A stretch of 64,000 nucleotides of DNA from Hemerocallis citrina (lineage: Eukaryota; Streptophyta; Magnoliopsida; Asparagales; Asphodelaceae), in NCBI GenBank assembly GCA_017893485.1, contig CM030362.1, positions 185,934,813-185,998,812 of the forward strand, read 5' to 3'. Below are positions 10,200 through 22,772 of the stretch, piece after piece; position 1 is the first letter of the stretch; the number at the start of each line of letters is the position of its first letter. The translations under genes and the position numbers were made by a program. The notes below the pieces were generated by a model. It did not search any database. It was not told where the DNA came from and saw only the letters and a list, made by a program, of their open reading frames with translations.

Positions 10200-11178
10200 A
10201 TGAGGGGGAACCTGTGCTGTCAAGTCGCTCCCCCAACGGTTAACCCAGCTCTACCAGCCGTTGTGCTCCCTTTCACATTAGCTGTGATGCCCTTCTTCAC
10301 ATCAATCGTTGCTCTCATTTTTGCACCAAGAACGTGCGAGGTGCTAGCCGTTCGCAACCCACCAAGTCTCGCTTGGAGACTATACAACTCCAAGCCTTTC
10401 TCAACAACCACTTTCCTAAGTATAGCACACTCTCTGATACTGTCTTTTGTCACCTTCGGAGGCAGTGGCATGCTGGCAAGATGACCATCGCACAAGAGGG
10501 CTAACTCACAATCCTTCTCGATAAGCACCAATTTAAGGCAACATTGTCTGTTAACATGCTAAAGAACATAGTCACGAAAGAGACAAACAACTAGGCGCTA
10601 CAGTCAAGCATCACTTAAAATGCATCAACACAATATAATAGGTAGTGAAAAAGCTAGAAAATAGTTTTTCCATCTAATGAAATGAAGATACAAGAATGTG
10701 GTGGCCAGTCCACAATGAGGCATCACACAAAGTACCTAAAAATCCAAAGCAAAAGAAACTAACATCTGAAACAATGGCAACTAAAGAAAACCTGAAAAAA
10801 GAGCATAATAGGAGAAATCAAGCGTCCACCTGCTTTGGCACCACCACAGACAAGGAGCCCCCAGCTGCCTCCTTCCCCCTATTCTTTTTCCCATAACTAC
10901 TCCTCGCACCCCCCACGGGAGTACCATCCTCGCCATCATCCTTCTTACCTGTATCATGGGGCTCCCTGGGTCGTAGAGTCACATGGTAGCCCTTCCCATC
11001 GGAATTAGGAATGCGCTCCGCCATGTATGAAATTGCCGCGATATAAGACTTAAGCACCACCCCCTGCAGCTTGGACTTACATTCTGCATCAACCTTGGCC
11101 ACCTCGGCCTTTAGTTCCAGAGCCGCATAAGTATGGGTATTGTCCAACTCCAAGGCCGCATCAGCACGGGCCTTCTCT

Positions 11179-14100
11179 TGTAAGACCCTGCAAAATAGTA
11201 TATAACTATTTTGTACATTAATCCGTGCACGCTTGAGAGTCGCACGTATTAATGGAATTTTCTCAATTAGAATCCTGAAAAATACTAGTAACTGTTTTTG
11301 AATAAAAACTATTTTTTATACATACAAGCATTTTTCTGAAAATTGTAAATGTAAGCATTTGTCTTGATATTTGTATGTATGTATATATGAATGTATCCAA
11401 TACCTTATACTCTACTAATTAAACTATGCATACAAACCCTTAGCTAAAACCACTAAAACCCTAAAAGAAAAAACTATAAACTACCAAAAACCATGAGCTA
11501 CTAAACCTTGGGCTTGGAACATCATGGGAGAGAGTTCCAAGTTGGTCGGCCACTTTGATGAAAACCCCCATAAAAATCCTAAGTGGATTCACACAAAAAA
11601 ACACTCTTTTCTTTTTTTCATACAATTCTACACCTCTTCACACCTTCAATTCTCTTCATTTCCCATTTCTAAGCTTTCCTATACTTCAAAATTTCTTCAT
11701 CAAGCCTAGGTTGGAGACTGGTGAAGGAGGACTCAAGAAGGAAGTAAGGAGATAGGAAGAGAAGGCCAAGCAACAAGAAGGACTTGAAGGAGGAGCTCTG
11801 TAGTAGAAATCTTCTACTACAAGTGGGTGTCTGTGTCTTTCTAAACTCATGCATGTTGAATTTTTTTTTTATGAATGATGAATGATTAATGTTATTAATT
11901 TGGTTGCTAGATAATATGAATGAAGATTTTTGTATGTTTATAATTCAATACTTGAGCTAGGAATGCTAATTGATAGAAAAAGATATGATCTTGAGAAGAA
12001 TTAGCATGGTTGATTAGAAAAATTGTATCTTCGTAACTCGATGGAGTTTAAAGTTGATATTTTTTCAGTAGCATCTTGTATGGGTTCCTAATAACTTCAC
12101 CAAATTTCAAAAATTTTGAATATAGTTTGATATTTTAATTAATTCTAACATGTTGCTGTTGTGAGATAAATTTTTATGCTCTATTTGAATCTAACATGCT
12201 TGACTTACAAAAATTATATCTTCATGTTTATCATGAATTTAAAGTTGGAATTTTTACTGTATGTTCTCTTATATGTCTATAAAAATTCACCAATTTTTCA
12301 ATTTTTTTGGATATTGTTTGATATTTTTAGAAAATGCTACATCTATACTGGGTAAGAAAATATTGAACTATTTTAGGTTCTCTCTCAACAATTTTTGTGG
12401 TTAGTCTGAAATTTTTATGCATGTTTCATATTAATATCTGCAGAAATCCCACCAATTTTAGTAATTTTTGGAGATGATTTGATATTTAACAAAAATCATG
12501 TTTCTATACTGGGATAAAATTGTTTCAGTTCTGTTTTCATTATGCGTACTTGTTACCCTGAAAAGGATAACTTTATGATAAAATGGAATTTGAACTTGAA
12601 AATTTTACAATAGTACTCTAAGTCCGTGTTGAACATGTCTACCAAGTTTCATGATTTTTGAATACGAATTTCTATCTCTTTAAAATATAACTTGCTGCTA
12701 TTGTTAACAACAGTGCGGTTGTTATTTGGTAATTTTACATTCAATTCAAAATATCACAACTTCCTCTATACTTGGAATTCTTGGATAAATTTTGGATATA
12801 TGATGTTTCTATGTGTCTGGAACATTCCTACCAAATTTTATAGATTTTTGAGATCATTTGTTATTTTAAATGAGTTTTATTGTGCGACTGGTTGATAATT
12901 CTATCAATTCTGAAAGTTTTACTTGCTCCTCAGTTTTAGCCATTTTTCTTCTCTGGAATGAACTATTTTGAGGAAATTTCCAACTGATAAGTTAAAGTGT
13001 TCCAAATGAACTTTCTAAAGTATCTAAGAACTTGAAATTTCATTGAGTGTGTGATTAATGATGATTTTTTTCCAAAACAGCACAAGCTGCAGGTTGAATA
13101 GTTAGCTCATTGTTTGTATTTATATAAGTTTTCATCATGTTAGGGCTATAATAGACCTAGGATGATGTTTATACAACCCATGAATCATGTTTAATCAGTT
13201 AGAGTTGTGCAAGTATATTTATTTAAGAATATAATACTCATTTAACTCATTTTTGCCATTGGTGCAACTTGCTTGTTACTCTAATTTTCTAGCTTACTAA
13301 ATGTTAGAATAGCCTCATACTTGTTAAATTGATGTTGGGTTAAACTTGTTGTCGAGAGTGATATCAACTTGTTGATGTATAGGGTAGTGAATTTTACCCT
13401 AGGAGCTATCATTACTAAATCTTTTGGGTAGTTAGTAGCCCTTATCACCTCAAGTGCAGCGGGTGAAGACAATCTCCGTGCACCGACGGGATCACTATCC
13501 GATGAGGGATTGATCACGGTTCGAAGACGTGGTCGAAATCCAAGCTTGAGGGCGAACGGCGATCGATGAAGGTCGAGTCGCTATTGTTACTGGGTCAAGT
13601 TGAGGCCAAGTTAGGCCAACTCTTGGGCCTGGTTTGGAGGCCGGGTTGGATTCAACATGGGACAGTTGAGTTTGGATAAAAAGATTAGGTTGACTAAATA
13701 GGAAGCAACCATCTGGTATTCATTAATCATTTCTCTAATTAGTTGCTTAACTGATGCCAGAATAGAATACATCATTATTTTTAATTGTAAGGACAGACAC
13801 TAGTCGGGTGATTGTACTCGCCTGTTAAGGGACACGTGTGGCACCGTCTCACTTATCAGGAGGCATGGGAGCGTAGTCTAATCTGTTAACTCCTGAGGTC
13901 TTGTGATAAAAACGGGAGGTATCTCTTGTCAGAAGTTTAGGAAATTGACCCTAAAGTATTCGTCAGGTTCTATGTTGTTTAATGCAGACATGAAGCAAGA
14001 GCAAGACTCTAAGACTCGGTGGAGTTAAAGTACTACAGAACCACCTTATGTCCGTAACAACTTTTGGTGAGGTCCGGGGGTGGAAACGGCCCGCAGGGAC

Positions 14101-14779
14101 TGACATTTGTCCAGGGGCGAAAAAGGACCACAGGGATCGGGCGGAGCAACTATTTTAGGATCGGGGTTGGAAACGGACCGCATGGACCGACATTGTCCGG
14201 GGGCAGAAAAGGACCACAGGGTTCCGGCATAATGGCACAATAATATGTCCATTTCCGACTACAGAAGCGGAATTGAACCGAACATCTGCAACTTCATCAG
14301 TCACTAGATGAATGTCAGGAACATGAAAGAGTAAAAGAGTAGGATGCATGGCGAGGGATCGAACCCTACAATCATGAGAAGGCGAGCTTGATTCGGGAAG
14401 TAAGTAGTTTGGGATGCATACGTTTTCCCTTGCATTAAATATTGGTTGTTGAGTTTTGGAGAGTCGCTGGTTTTATCAGCATCGCATCAGTTGCATTTAA
14501 CTGACGTGCCCAGTCTGTTTAGTTGCAAGACTATTGAATCGTAGAAGTGGGAGACTCGAGCTGTGTAGAGTGTTTAAGTGGAAATTGTAAAATTTGTACA
14601 ATAATTGTTTTTGATGTAATTTATGATGTAAAATCTATGTATGATTGTATTGTACAATGTAACTTTCTAGGATCAACAAAAGTTTTTAATTTCCTGTATT
14701 TTATGTGTTGTAAGACTATTTGAAGTAAAGATTCTACCTTGGGTCCCAAGTTCATGGGTACGGAATGCGGGGTGCTACA
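11179..14779 (+). mobile_element. 3.6-kb solo LTR, long-LTR gypsy (chromovirus-like)
   Basis: Bounded by TGTAAGACCCTGC and GCGGGGTGCTACA and flanked by tctct / tctcc (4 of 5 bases), inside the aORF whose frame resumes on both sides. The terminal pattern TGTAA..CCCTG ... GCGGGGYG..ACA matches the 22773-26433 LTR, which is followed by a PBS, giving the + orientation. About 12000-12880 consists of degenerate 110-130-bp units built around 'caccaaattt..aa.ttttg.atat.gtttgatattt'. No PBS or coding sequence follows, so it is a solo LTR left by recombination. Confidence 0.75.
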
Positions 14780-15091
14780 TCTCCAACTCCAGTAAAATAT
14801 CGGCTTAGCCGACGCCTCCAGCTCGAGGCGCATCCCTTCCTTACTCGTCGCCAACACCTCCAACTCAAGGCGCGCCTCACCTTCCTTCTCCTTCAGCTTC
14901 TCCAACTCCGTCTTTAGCTCTTTGATGGCCTTTTTCTTGTCCTTCACAGTGCGAGAGATCAGGGACATCAAATTCTTCTCCTCGGTCATCAAATTCTTCT
15001 CCTCGATTGAGATGAGAAGAAAATAATTAAAATATTGTGTTCCAAGGGAGAAAAATGCAAGCTAAGAAACAAAGAGAACTAGATCAATACC

Positions 15092-15099
15092 GTCATGTG
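15092..15099. repeat. Target site duplication, left copy (hAT)
   Basis: gtcatgtg at the left border of the hAT element; the right copy at 18732-18739 is gtcatgcg (7 of 8 identical). Confidence 0.75.
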
Positions 15100-18000
15100 T
15101 AGGGGCGGAGGCAGTATTGGGCCAGGGGGAGCAGCTCACCCTGGAATATGCCAGCCCTCGTAGTATGCCCAAGTACATAAAACTCATGCTCCCCCTCAAC
15201 TGGGCTTGTGCTTTTCTTTTGGCCCAAACCGCTCCCCTTCTTGGCCCAACTGCCCAGGCCTCTTCTTTCTCCTTGGCCCAAACCCATGCTCTCGCTCCTC
15301 TTCTACACAGTTCCCCTGATCCTGTTCTTCTTGTCTTTCTTTCTTTCCGTGCTCCAGCCTCCACTGAAACCCTAGCTCTTTCTTCTTTCTTTCCATGCTC
15401 CAGCCTCCACCAAAACCCTAGCTCTCTCTTCTTTCTTCTTTTCTTTCTTTCTTTCTGTTCTCCAGCCTCCACCGAAACCCTAGCTCCTAATCCATAGGTC
15501 CAAGCCCTCAATTACAATTTTGAAATCTCCAAATCTTCAAAAGTACGAGTACTTCCGAATCCCCCCCCTCCCAACTTGACGTCGGATTTCGATGGTGAGT
15601 GATCAATTATTTTTTATTTTTTATTTTTTTTAGAATTTTTTTTGTGTTGTTTGGCCATGATTTGTTGTGTTGTTTGAACATGTAAGTAAAGATCAATTTT
15701 TTCGTGTTTGAGAAATTAGGGATTTTAGTTGGTGAGTGATGGCTTCTAAGAGGATTTGAAGGAGTTGAAGGATTTGAAGAAAGATCCGCATATGTCTTGC
15801 AATGCATGTGTGGTTTTTGTTATGAGCGCTTTGAAATTCGCATAATTTTGTTTATGCTCTTTTGGAATTATGGTTAGTTTGTGGTGAGTAGGACAAATTG
15901 ATCAAGATACTAGTGCCCAATTAGGGCCATTGCACTGTTTAAATTAGTTGCTCTTAAATGGATTGAGTTTGGGCATATTCCTTCTCATCTTATTTGTTTT
16001 AGTGGTGATTTAATGGTGATGTCTGATGTCTCTAGATCCATAGGTGTCTAAGTGGTGATGTGTGATCGTTTCTTTAGGTGGTGTTGTTTAGGATGAGGAT
16101 TGATTTTGGTCTTGTTTAGGACCTTTATCAAAGGGCAAAACAATATGATTTTGCGAATAATTTTTTAGTTGTTCCCGAAGTAATTATGTTCTAATGTGCA
16201 GCAACTAAATTAGAGAATTATAAATTAGATTTTTGTTCGATACTAATTTAATTTTTGAACAATATTCAAACAGTTATGGATAAATTTTTTAAACGAAAAC
16301 CAAGGGAGAACGGTGATTCAAGTGTTCGTCCTCCTCGTCCTCGTATAGAGCTGAACGTTGATGAAGTTGTATCTGATCCTGGAAATAGGAAAAATGTTTA
16401 TTCCTTTGATACTAATGATAGAGAGATAATTCGAAGGCATTATTGGCAAAAAAGGTCCATGTCAACCAAATTCTCATGTTTTCCCTTCTAGGGATTTTGG
16501 CAACGAGAAAAGAAAGTTTCTTCCTAATTGGTTTCAAGAACACCCTAATAGGACTTGGTTGGAGTATAGTGTGTCTAAAGATGTTGCATTCTATTCATGT
16601 TGTTATTTATTCAAGCCCGAAAGTGGTTCTCAAAGTGGCGGTGACAAGTTTGTTGGTGAAGGATTCACAAACTGGAAGAAAGGGCCAAACAAATTCAAAG
16701 AGCATGTCGGGGGTCATAATAGCATTCATAATTTGTGCATGAAGATGTGTCTTGATTTAATAAATCAAAGACAACATATAGATGTTCAGTTGGTAAAGCA
16801 ATCAGACAAGCCCGAATGGAATATCGTACACGTTTACTTGCTTCAATTAAAGTTATTAAATTGCTTTTGCGTCAATGATTCCATTTTGAGGACATGATGA
16901 ATCCGATGAATCAAATAATCAGGGAAACTTCCTTAACAAACTAGAGTTTAATGCTGAAGATAATGAAGAAGTGAAAAAAGTTGTTTTGAAAAATGCTCCA
17001 GAGAATAATTAGTTGACATCCCCAATGATTCACAAGCATATTGAGAAATCAATAGCAGGTGAGATCACAAATGTAATCATGGATGATCTAGGAAGTGATT
17101 TATTTTTTATTTTAGTTGATGAAGCTAGAGACATATCTGTGAAAGAACAAATGGTTGTATGCTTCATTATGTAAATAAAAAAGGTTGTGTCGTTGAACGT
17201 ATTCGTGGAGCGGTACATGTTTCCTCTACAACTGCTATATGTTTGAAGGAGGGAATTGATATTCTTTTTGCTAATCATGGGTTGAGTATCTCACGTTTAC
17301 GTGGACAAGGTTATGATGGAGCTAGCAACATGAAGGGTGAATATAATGGTCTCAAAACCTTGATTATGAGAGAAAATCAGTCTACCTTCTATGTTCATTG
17401 TTTTGCTCATGAATTATAGTTAGCACTTTTAGGTGTTGTTCATAAGCATAGGAATCTTGCCACATTCTTCAACTTAATTATTAAATTGTGTAATATTGTT
17501 GGAGGTTCAACAAAATGACATGATATTCTTTTGGATAAACAATTTGAGAGATTGATCGTGGAAATAAGTAGTGGTGAAATTGAAACAGAGCGAGGATTGA
17601 ATCAAGAAACTACACTAAAGCGCTCAGAAGACACGTTGGGGATCTCACTTTAATACTCTTTTGAGTTTAATTCACTTGTTCCCTCAATAGTTGAGGTACT
17701 TGAAGTAATTGATGAGGATGACCTACATGGAGATGCAAATATACTACTGAAGTTATTTGATTTTGAATTTGTATTTATTTTGCATTTGATGAGAACAGTA
17801 TTGGGAGTTAGTAATGAGTTGTCTCAAGCATTACAGAGAATGGACCAAGATATTCTAAATGCAATCAATCTTATTGGTGAAACCAAAAGGCAATTGCAGA
17901 ATTTGAGGGAATGCAAATGAGAGTCTCTCTTAGAAGAAGTTTGTGAGTTTTGCAAGAAGAATGAAATTTTATTTCCAAACATGGATGAAACATTTGTAGC

Positions 18001-18731
18001 ACCTGGGAGACCACGTCGTCGAGTCGAGGAATTGACAAACCTTCATCATTACCGTGTAGAGATATTTTATGCAGTGATCAACTTACAACTTCAATTGTTG
18101 AACTATCGCTTCGATGAAGTGAATTCCCAGTTGATGTTGTGCATTGCTTGTCTTGATCCAAGAGATTCATTCTCTGCTTTTGATAAGGTAAAACTACTGC
18201 AATTTGCAAAGTTTTGTCCAATTGATTTTTCTCCTACTGATTTGCTGGTTTTGAGTTTCCAACTTGATACATACCATGAAGATGTCACACGTGCTGATGA
18301 GTTTTCTAATCTGGATGGAATTAATGATTTGGCTCAAAAAATGGTTAAGACTAGAAGACATATTGTTTATCTATTGGTGTATATACTTATGATGTTGGCA
18401 TTACTCCTACCGGTGGCAACGACAACCTGTAAAAGAGCATTTTCAACTATGAAGCTTATAAAAACTTCGCTTCGCAACTAAATAGGAGATGAATGGTTTG
18501 ATGATTGTTTGATGGCATATGTCGAGAAAAAGACATTGACGTAAATCAAAAATGGGGATATCGTGAAAATGTTTCAGAATATGAAGTCACGTAGGGGAGT
18601 TTTGTAATATCACAATGTTTGTTTAATTGCTTTTGTATTATGATTGTGATTTGGATGTTTAAAGCCTTTTATAAATATTTTTGTTTATGTGATTTCACTC
18701 TCGGTGGATGAAAATCCTAGCTCCGCCACGG
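15100..18731 (+). mobile_element. hAT transposon, 3.6 kb, inactive
   Basis: Ends taggggcggag at the left and ctccgccacgg at the right form imperfect inverted repeats with core GGCGGAG. The 8-bp flanks (gtcatgtg/gtcatgcg) support hAT insertion into the Tat aORF. The left 400 bp hold a pyrimidine-rich leader with three or four short repeats of ccaaaaccctagctctttctt, which looks like the promoter/5'UTR for the + strand transposase. Confidence 0.85.
16255..18555 (+). pseudogene. hAT transposase with TTF-type zinc finger and DUF4371, broken
   Basis: The N-terminus MDKFFKRKPRENGDSSVRPP begins at 16276 within the open frame starting at 16255. A frame change near 16490 leads to a TTF-type zinc-finger region: WLEYSVSKDVAFYSCCYLFK, FTNWKKGPNKFKEHVGGHNS, CLDLINQRQHID. 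DUF4371 follows (FFILVDEARDISVKEQMVVC, GQGYDGASNMKGEYNGLKTL, YVHCFAHEL). The C-terminal hAT dimerisation motif is LLPVATTTCKRAFSTMKLIK then TSLRN at about 18405-18480. At least six stops or frameshifts are visible. This is the zf-MYM/TTF type of plant hAT protein; it cannot be active as it stands. Confidence 0.85.
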
Positions 18732-18739
18732 GTCATGCG
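18732..18739. repeat. Target site duplication, right copy (hAT)
   Basis: gtcatgcg; pairs with gtcatgtg at 15092-15099. Confidence 0.75.
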
Positions 18740-20411
18740 TGCCCACGCAATCTCCAGTACCGACCTCTCGAGGGGCCCCATCCTCAGCCTCTATCAGTCA
18801 GCGGGAGTAGGGTTGTGGCGGCTAGCGTCGAGGCAAGTGCCAGAGTTCCCCAAGAAGCTCTCCCGGGGCTTCACATTCAAGTCAGGGGTATAGACCATCT
18901 CCCTCCTGTTAACGAGAACCGTAGCAGCCTCAGCAAATAGTGGAACTGGCGTGGCACTTGCCACGATCGCAGCCAAGGAGGAACCCGCGGTAGCAGCGGG
19001 GGGTGCCTCTGAAGCGGGCTCAGTCAAACAGCAAGGGCCGGGGGCAACAGGTCCTTGGAATGAGGATGATGGATCGCCGACCTCTTCCGCTTCTTCAGCT
19101 CGTCAACCCTCTTATTGCAAAGCAAATCCAAGTCCGCCAATATGTCTTCATAATCCATGCCTATTTTTCCTGCAAGTGAAACATGAAGAAGTTAGAACTT
19201 GTGAAGAAAAATCAAAGCAATATGGAAATAACGAAGACATAAATAATACAACAAATACAAGCAAGCAAAAGAGGCAATCCGTACTAGACACAACCGAGCT
19301 AAGACCACCTTCGAAGAGTACTTCGTCGATGATATCTCGCCACGCTAACACCTTCAAAGTGAGAAGAGCATCACTAACACCCTTCTCCATAGCATTCACC
19401 ACTGGCTCTGCCCTCACTACTGATGGAATCACTTTCCTCCATGTCGTGGGAATCCCCCACGGCTCCGTGCTTCTCATAATAAGAAACTTCTCCCTCCAAC
19501 ATCTAAGTAAGGTAGGAACATTGATTACCCCCTGATTTTTGCAAGGACTAGGATACCAACGTTCCTCCTCTTTGCCCTATTGAACAATCCTAAAGTGTCG
19601 CCTGAACACGTTAAGAGTTAGCTCAACCCCGAGCTTACGGCATTGCAAGGCAAAAAACCCACAACATGCCTCTATGTATTTGGCCTCAGCTGCATCGAAC
19701 ATAGCCTATACCAGTTAAGCACCTCATTGAAAAAGGGGTGGAGGGGCAAACGTAGTCCTGTGAAGAAGGCATCACAAGGAAAGAAACAGTAATCCTCCAA
19801 CTTGGTGCACCAGGCCCTAACTCCAGGACCCGGTAAAAGTAATACATACTTGCGGGGGGGAGGGGGGATCCCGAAGCCCGCCCTAATCACAGCGATCTCC
19901 TCCTGCATGAGAATGGTAGAGGCATAATCAGCCTCAGTAGTATGAACATGCCCCATCTCGGCATACTCCATGCCACCCCTAACGAAGTCTCAATCAACTA
20001 CTGGGTACTCTCTAATAAGCTCAGGCACTAAGAACAATGGGGTCTTAAGGGAACATCCCTTATCTGTCTCAGGCTTGACGATCATTTCCACAATGGCAGA
20101 ACGACCGACTACATCTCTCTCATTCTCTTATCTGGGGAACGGCTACGTTGCCTACATCTTGACTAACCGAGGTGGAAGAAGAACTGGTCGATGAAATGCT
20201 AGACATATTGAGCAGTGCTCATGAGGAGGTTACCTAGTCGAAGTAATGGGAACACCGAATTTGCAACTGCAACTAGCAACACCAACGAACACCAGATGAA
20301 CCACTAGCATCGCCCGGTAAAACACCACAACTTCTAGAGAGAAGCTCTCAAAATTTTCTAGAGAGGGAAAGTAAATGAGGTAAATAGGAGGAGGGGGGTA
20401 AAATCAACTCC

Positions 20412-20419
20412 TATTTATA
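20412..20419 (-). promoter_or_regulatory. TATA box for the antisense ORF
   Basis: On the minus strand, TATAAATA lies about 206 bp upstream of the aORF start codon at 20206, in the context gggagttcTATAAATAgga. Position and orientation fit an independent promoter for the antisense gene. This is inference from sequence; no transcript evidence is available. Confidence 0.5.
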
Positions 20420-22436
20420 GAACTCCCAACATCGATTTGCCACGTGGAAATATCTGAGCCCTCCACAAGATCCGACAGTCAAATTGCACTGCTCCATATC
20501 CAGTAAATACAATCTCCCAGTAATGAATTTGTCGATCGAAAAAATGGGCGAACGTCACAACGCTCGGTTGATGAGAGAACGGTTCAATGGGGTAGACAAT
20601 TCGACTGACACTTGGTGGGCACAATGGGGACAATTCAACAAGCACTTGGTGGGCACAAAATCACCACCAACAAAGGAAACCCATCACCAAGCAAGCTTCT
20701 AGTTGATCAAGTCTACTAGCTCCACACTGACTCCCAATCACTACCAAATGCAATCAATTTCACTCCCAATCAAGATCAAGGTCAAAGTAAACCAAAAGCT
20801 TCAAAGGGAGAGGTGAACAAATTCTTGTAACTTAGCTCAAATCAAGAAAATTTACCGCCTACCTCAACTACACACAAGCTCCTTGAAAATCCAAAAAACC
20901 AAATACAACGAGTTGAGAAAGCTTAAAAAATCTTAATAACTCTAGTAAATTCTCCAAAAACTCCAAACAGAGAGGAATACAAATTTTCGGGTTCAAAAGA
21001 TGAGAAGAAAGGGTCTGGAGTTGATTTCCCATCAAGATATCGGTTTGGGTCTCCAAACCGGACCCACAAATAAAATCAAAGAAAAACCCTAAGTTTAAGG
21101 CTAAACGGGTATGCGGGTATGGATCCAGACCCGGATCCTCTTCAAACCTGAACCCTTACCCTTTTCTTCAAAACTTCTCCTTTTTCAAACCCAAACCTAG
21201 AAGCTCTCCATCGTCTTTAAGAGAAACCCAAGCTTCTTGCCAACCTCCTTCTCGCCGAGCTGCTCCTCCTCCGCATCGCTGACCTTAAAAGACTTACACG
21301 AAACCCCAAACAAAGCTCACCAAAGCCCTGTACACTGAGGAAGAGGAGGTGATATCCACATCGTCGAACTCCCAAACACCAACTCGCCGAGCTGAACTCA
21401 CTTGCCGAGCTGCTTCCAAGACGAGCTCCTACCGCTGAGCTGCCTCCTCGTCGAGCTCCTTACCGAGTTGCCTCCTTGCTAACCTTCTCGCTGAGCTGAA
21501 CTCACTAACCGAGCTACCTCTTTAAAATGCTGCCGAGCTCCATCTCAAAACCTCACTAAGCTCGAAGCTTCTAGCCAAGCTCCCTGTTCAAAACCATCGC
21601 TGAGCTCGAAAGCTTCCCGCTGAGCTCCCTGTTCAAAACCCTCGCTAAGCTCCAAGAGCTGCTTTATCTCCAAACTGCTGAGCTCCAAAAATGAGGACTT
21701 CCCTGAGCTACCTCTCCAAATCGTCGAGCTCCATGTCCTCTTCATTGAGCTCAAGTTCGCTGCCGAGCTGCTGACCTCGCTAAGCTCCACACCCTCATTA
21801 TCGAGCTCCGCCTCTTAACCAAGCTGGAAACCCATCGCGCTGAGCACAAGAGTGAAGGGGAGAAAATCGAGGTCGGCGAAATTGTTGGATGAGCTGGGGG
21901 GTTGCTACGTCGAATGAGAGCCTTCGCATTTCCAAGAATCAAGCGCTCGATGCGGATCAAAGGCCCAGATGAAGTCACACCACTCATCACTCTCCCTAAC
22001 CCCTTGATTTACATCAACGGAATAGCTCCTCTTGATCAACGACCTTGATTGCGTCAAAAATCACGCACAGGTCTGATAATTCATTTTAAATTCAAGAAAA
22101 TCTCCAAAATCCAGTTTTAATTTGATAATTAACTAAAAATCCAAAATTAATTATTTAAATTCAGAAAATTAATTAAAATTTTTGAAAAATAATTTAAAAT
22201 TCGGTTTATTAATTATAAAATTCAAAAAAGTGATTTAAATTGGGAAAAAATTATTAAAAAACCATTAAAAAATCAGAAAATTAAAATAAATATGGAAAAT
22301 TCCAGAAAATATTCGTCGCCTTCAAAAGGCTCTGATCAATTCCAGGTATCTCCAAGCAGGCTGAAAGTTAAGATTGTATTCTAGAATTCAAAAATAAGGC
22401 GAACTACTCTCCAAAAGCCATGAAAATTGACTTCTA
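20420..22436. other. 3' internal region of Tat element 1
   Basis: No coding frame supported. 21240-21800 is a degenerate low-complexity array of 'gccgagctg' / 'gctgagctcc' motifs (over 20 occurrences of gagct). 22080-22300 is an A-rich stretch with repeated aaaattaattaaaat motifs. Confidence 0.5.
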
Positions 22437-22451
22437 GGAGTGGGAGGCTTA
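22437..22451 (+). other. Polypurine tract, Tat element 1
   Basis: aggagtgggaggc stands directly before the 3' LTR start tgataatgg. Confidence 0.5.
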
Positions 22452-22772
22452 TGATAATGGTAAAAACCGCAGCAAATTAGGCATGTACAATTTCAGCACA
22501 GATCACAAAGCTTCTACATGCAGATTAATTATCACAGACATCTTTAGCAGGTATGGGCCTTCTCCAAGCTCCTCCACAAGACATGAATTTTTTTCACGCC
22601 CATAAAAAAGTGACAGACTAGGCTCACTAAGAGAAACCCAACCCATGAAGGCTGTTAGTCAAATCTTTTATCCGCAAACAAGAGTGCTTATCCCTTGAGG
22701 GGGAGATTCGAATAGGAGATAAGAAATTCATAGTCGATCTAATGGTTTCATGTCAATCTCCTGTACTATTTC
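22452..22772 (+). mobile_element. 3' LTR of Tat element 1, truncated
   Basis: Starts tgataatggtaaaaaccgc and follows the 5' LTR (gcagcaaat..., cacaaagcttctacatgca, catagtcgatctaatgg, gtcaatctcctgtact) for 320 bp with about 85-90% agreement by eye. It stops at the TGTAAC of the next LTR, exactly where the 5' LTR goes on with its TATA box. The missing half is not found in the window. Confidence 0.8.

Larger units (their letters stand above)
10200..20206 (-). pseudogene. Antisense extra ORF (aORF) of Tat element, Transposase_28-like, interrupted
   Basis: Lies opposite to gag-pol, between pol and the 3' LTR, as known for Tat elements. It starts with ATG at 20206 (MSSISSTSSSSTSVSQDVGN), then frames at 19971-19672 read GFGIPPPPRKYVLLLPGPGV and FFTGLRLPLHPFFNEVLNWY, the core of the 'putative gypsy type transposon' family (PF04195). 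WRKVIP..VR (19477-19148) and a coiled-coil, KE-rich stretch (14960-14790, KKAIKELKTELEKLKEKEGE) follow, then 11153-10818 and 10531-10220. Two insertions cut it: a solo LTR at 11179-14779 and a hAT at 15100-18731. Additional stops and frameshifts occur. The family's role is unknown. Confidence 0.75.

Noticed and set aside
15062..15511. Minus-strand 149-codon K/R/E-rich frame
   Set aside because: Antisense of the (ctttctttcttctt)-rich leader of the hAT element; low complexity, no conserved domain.
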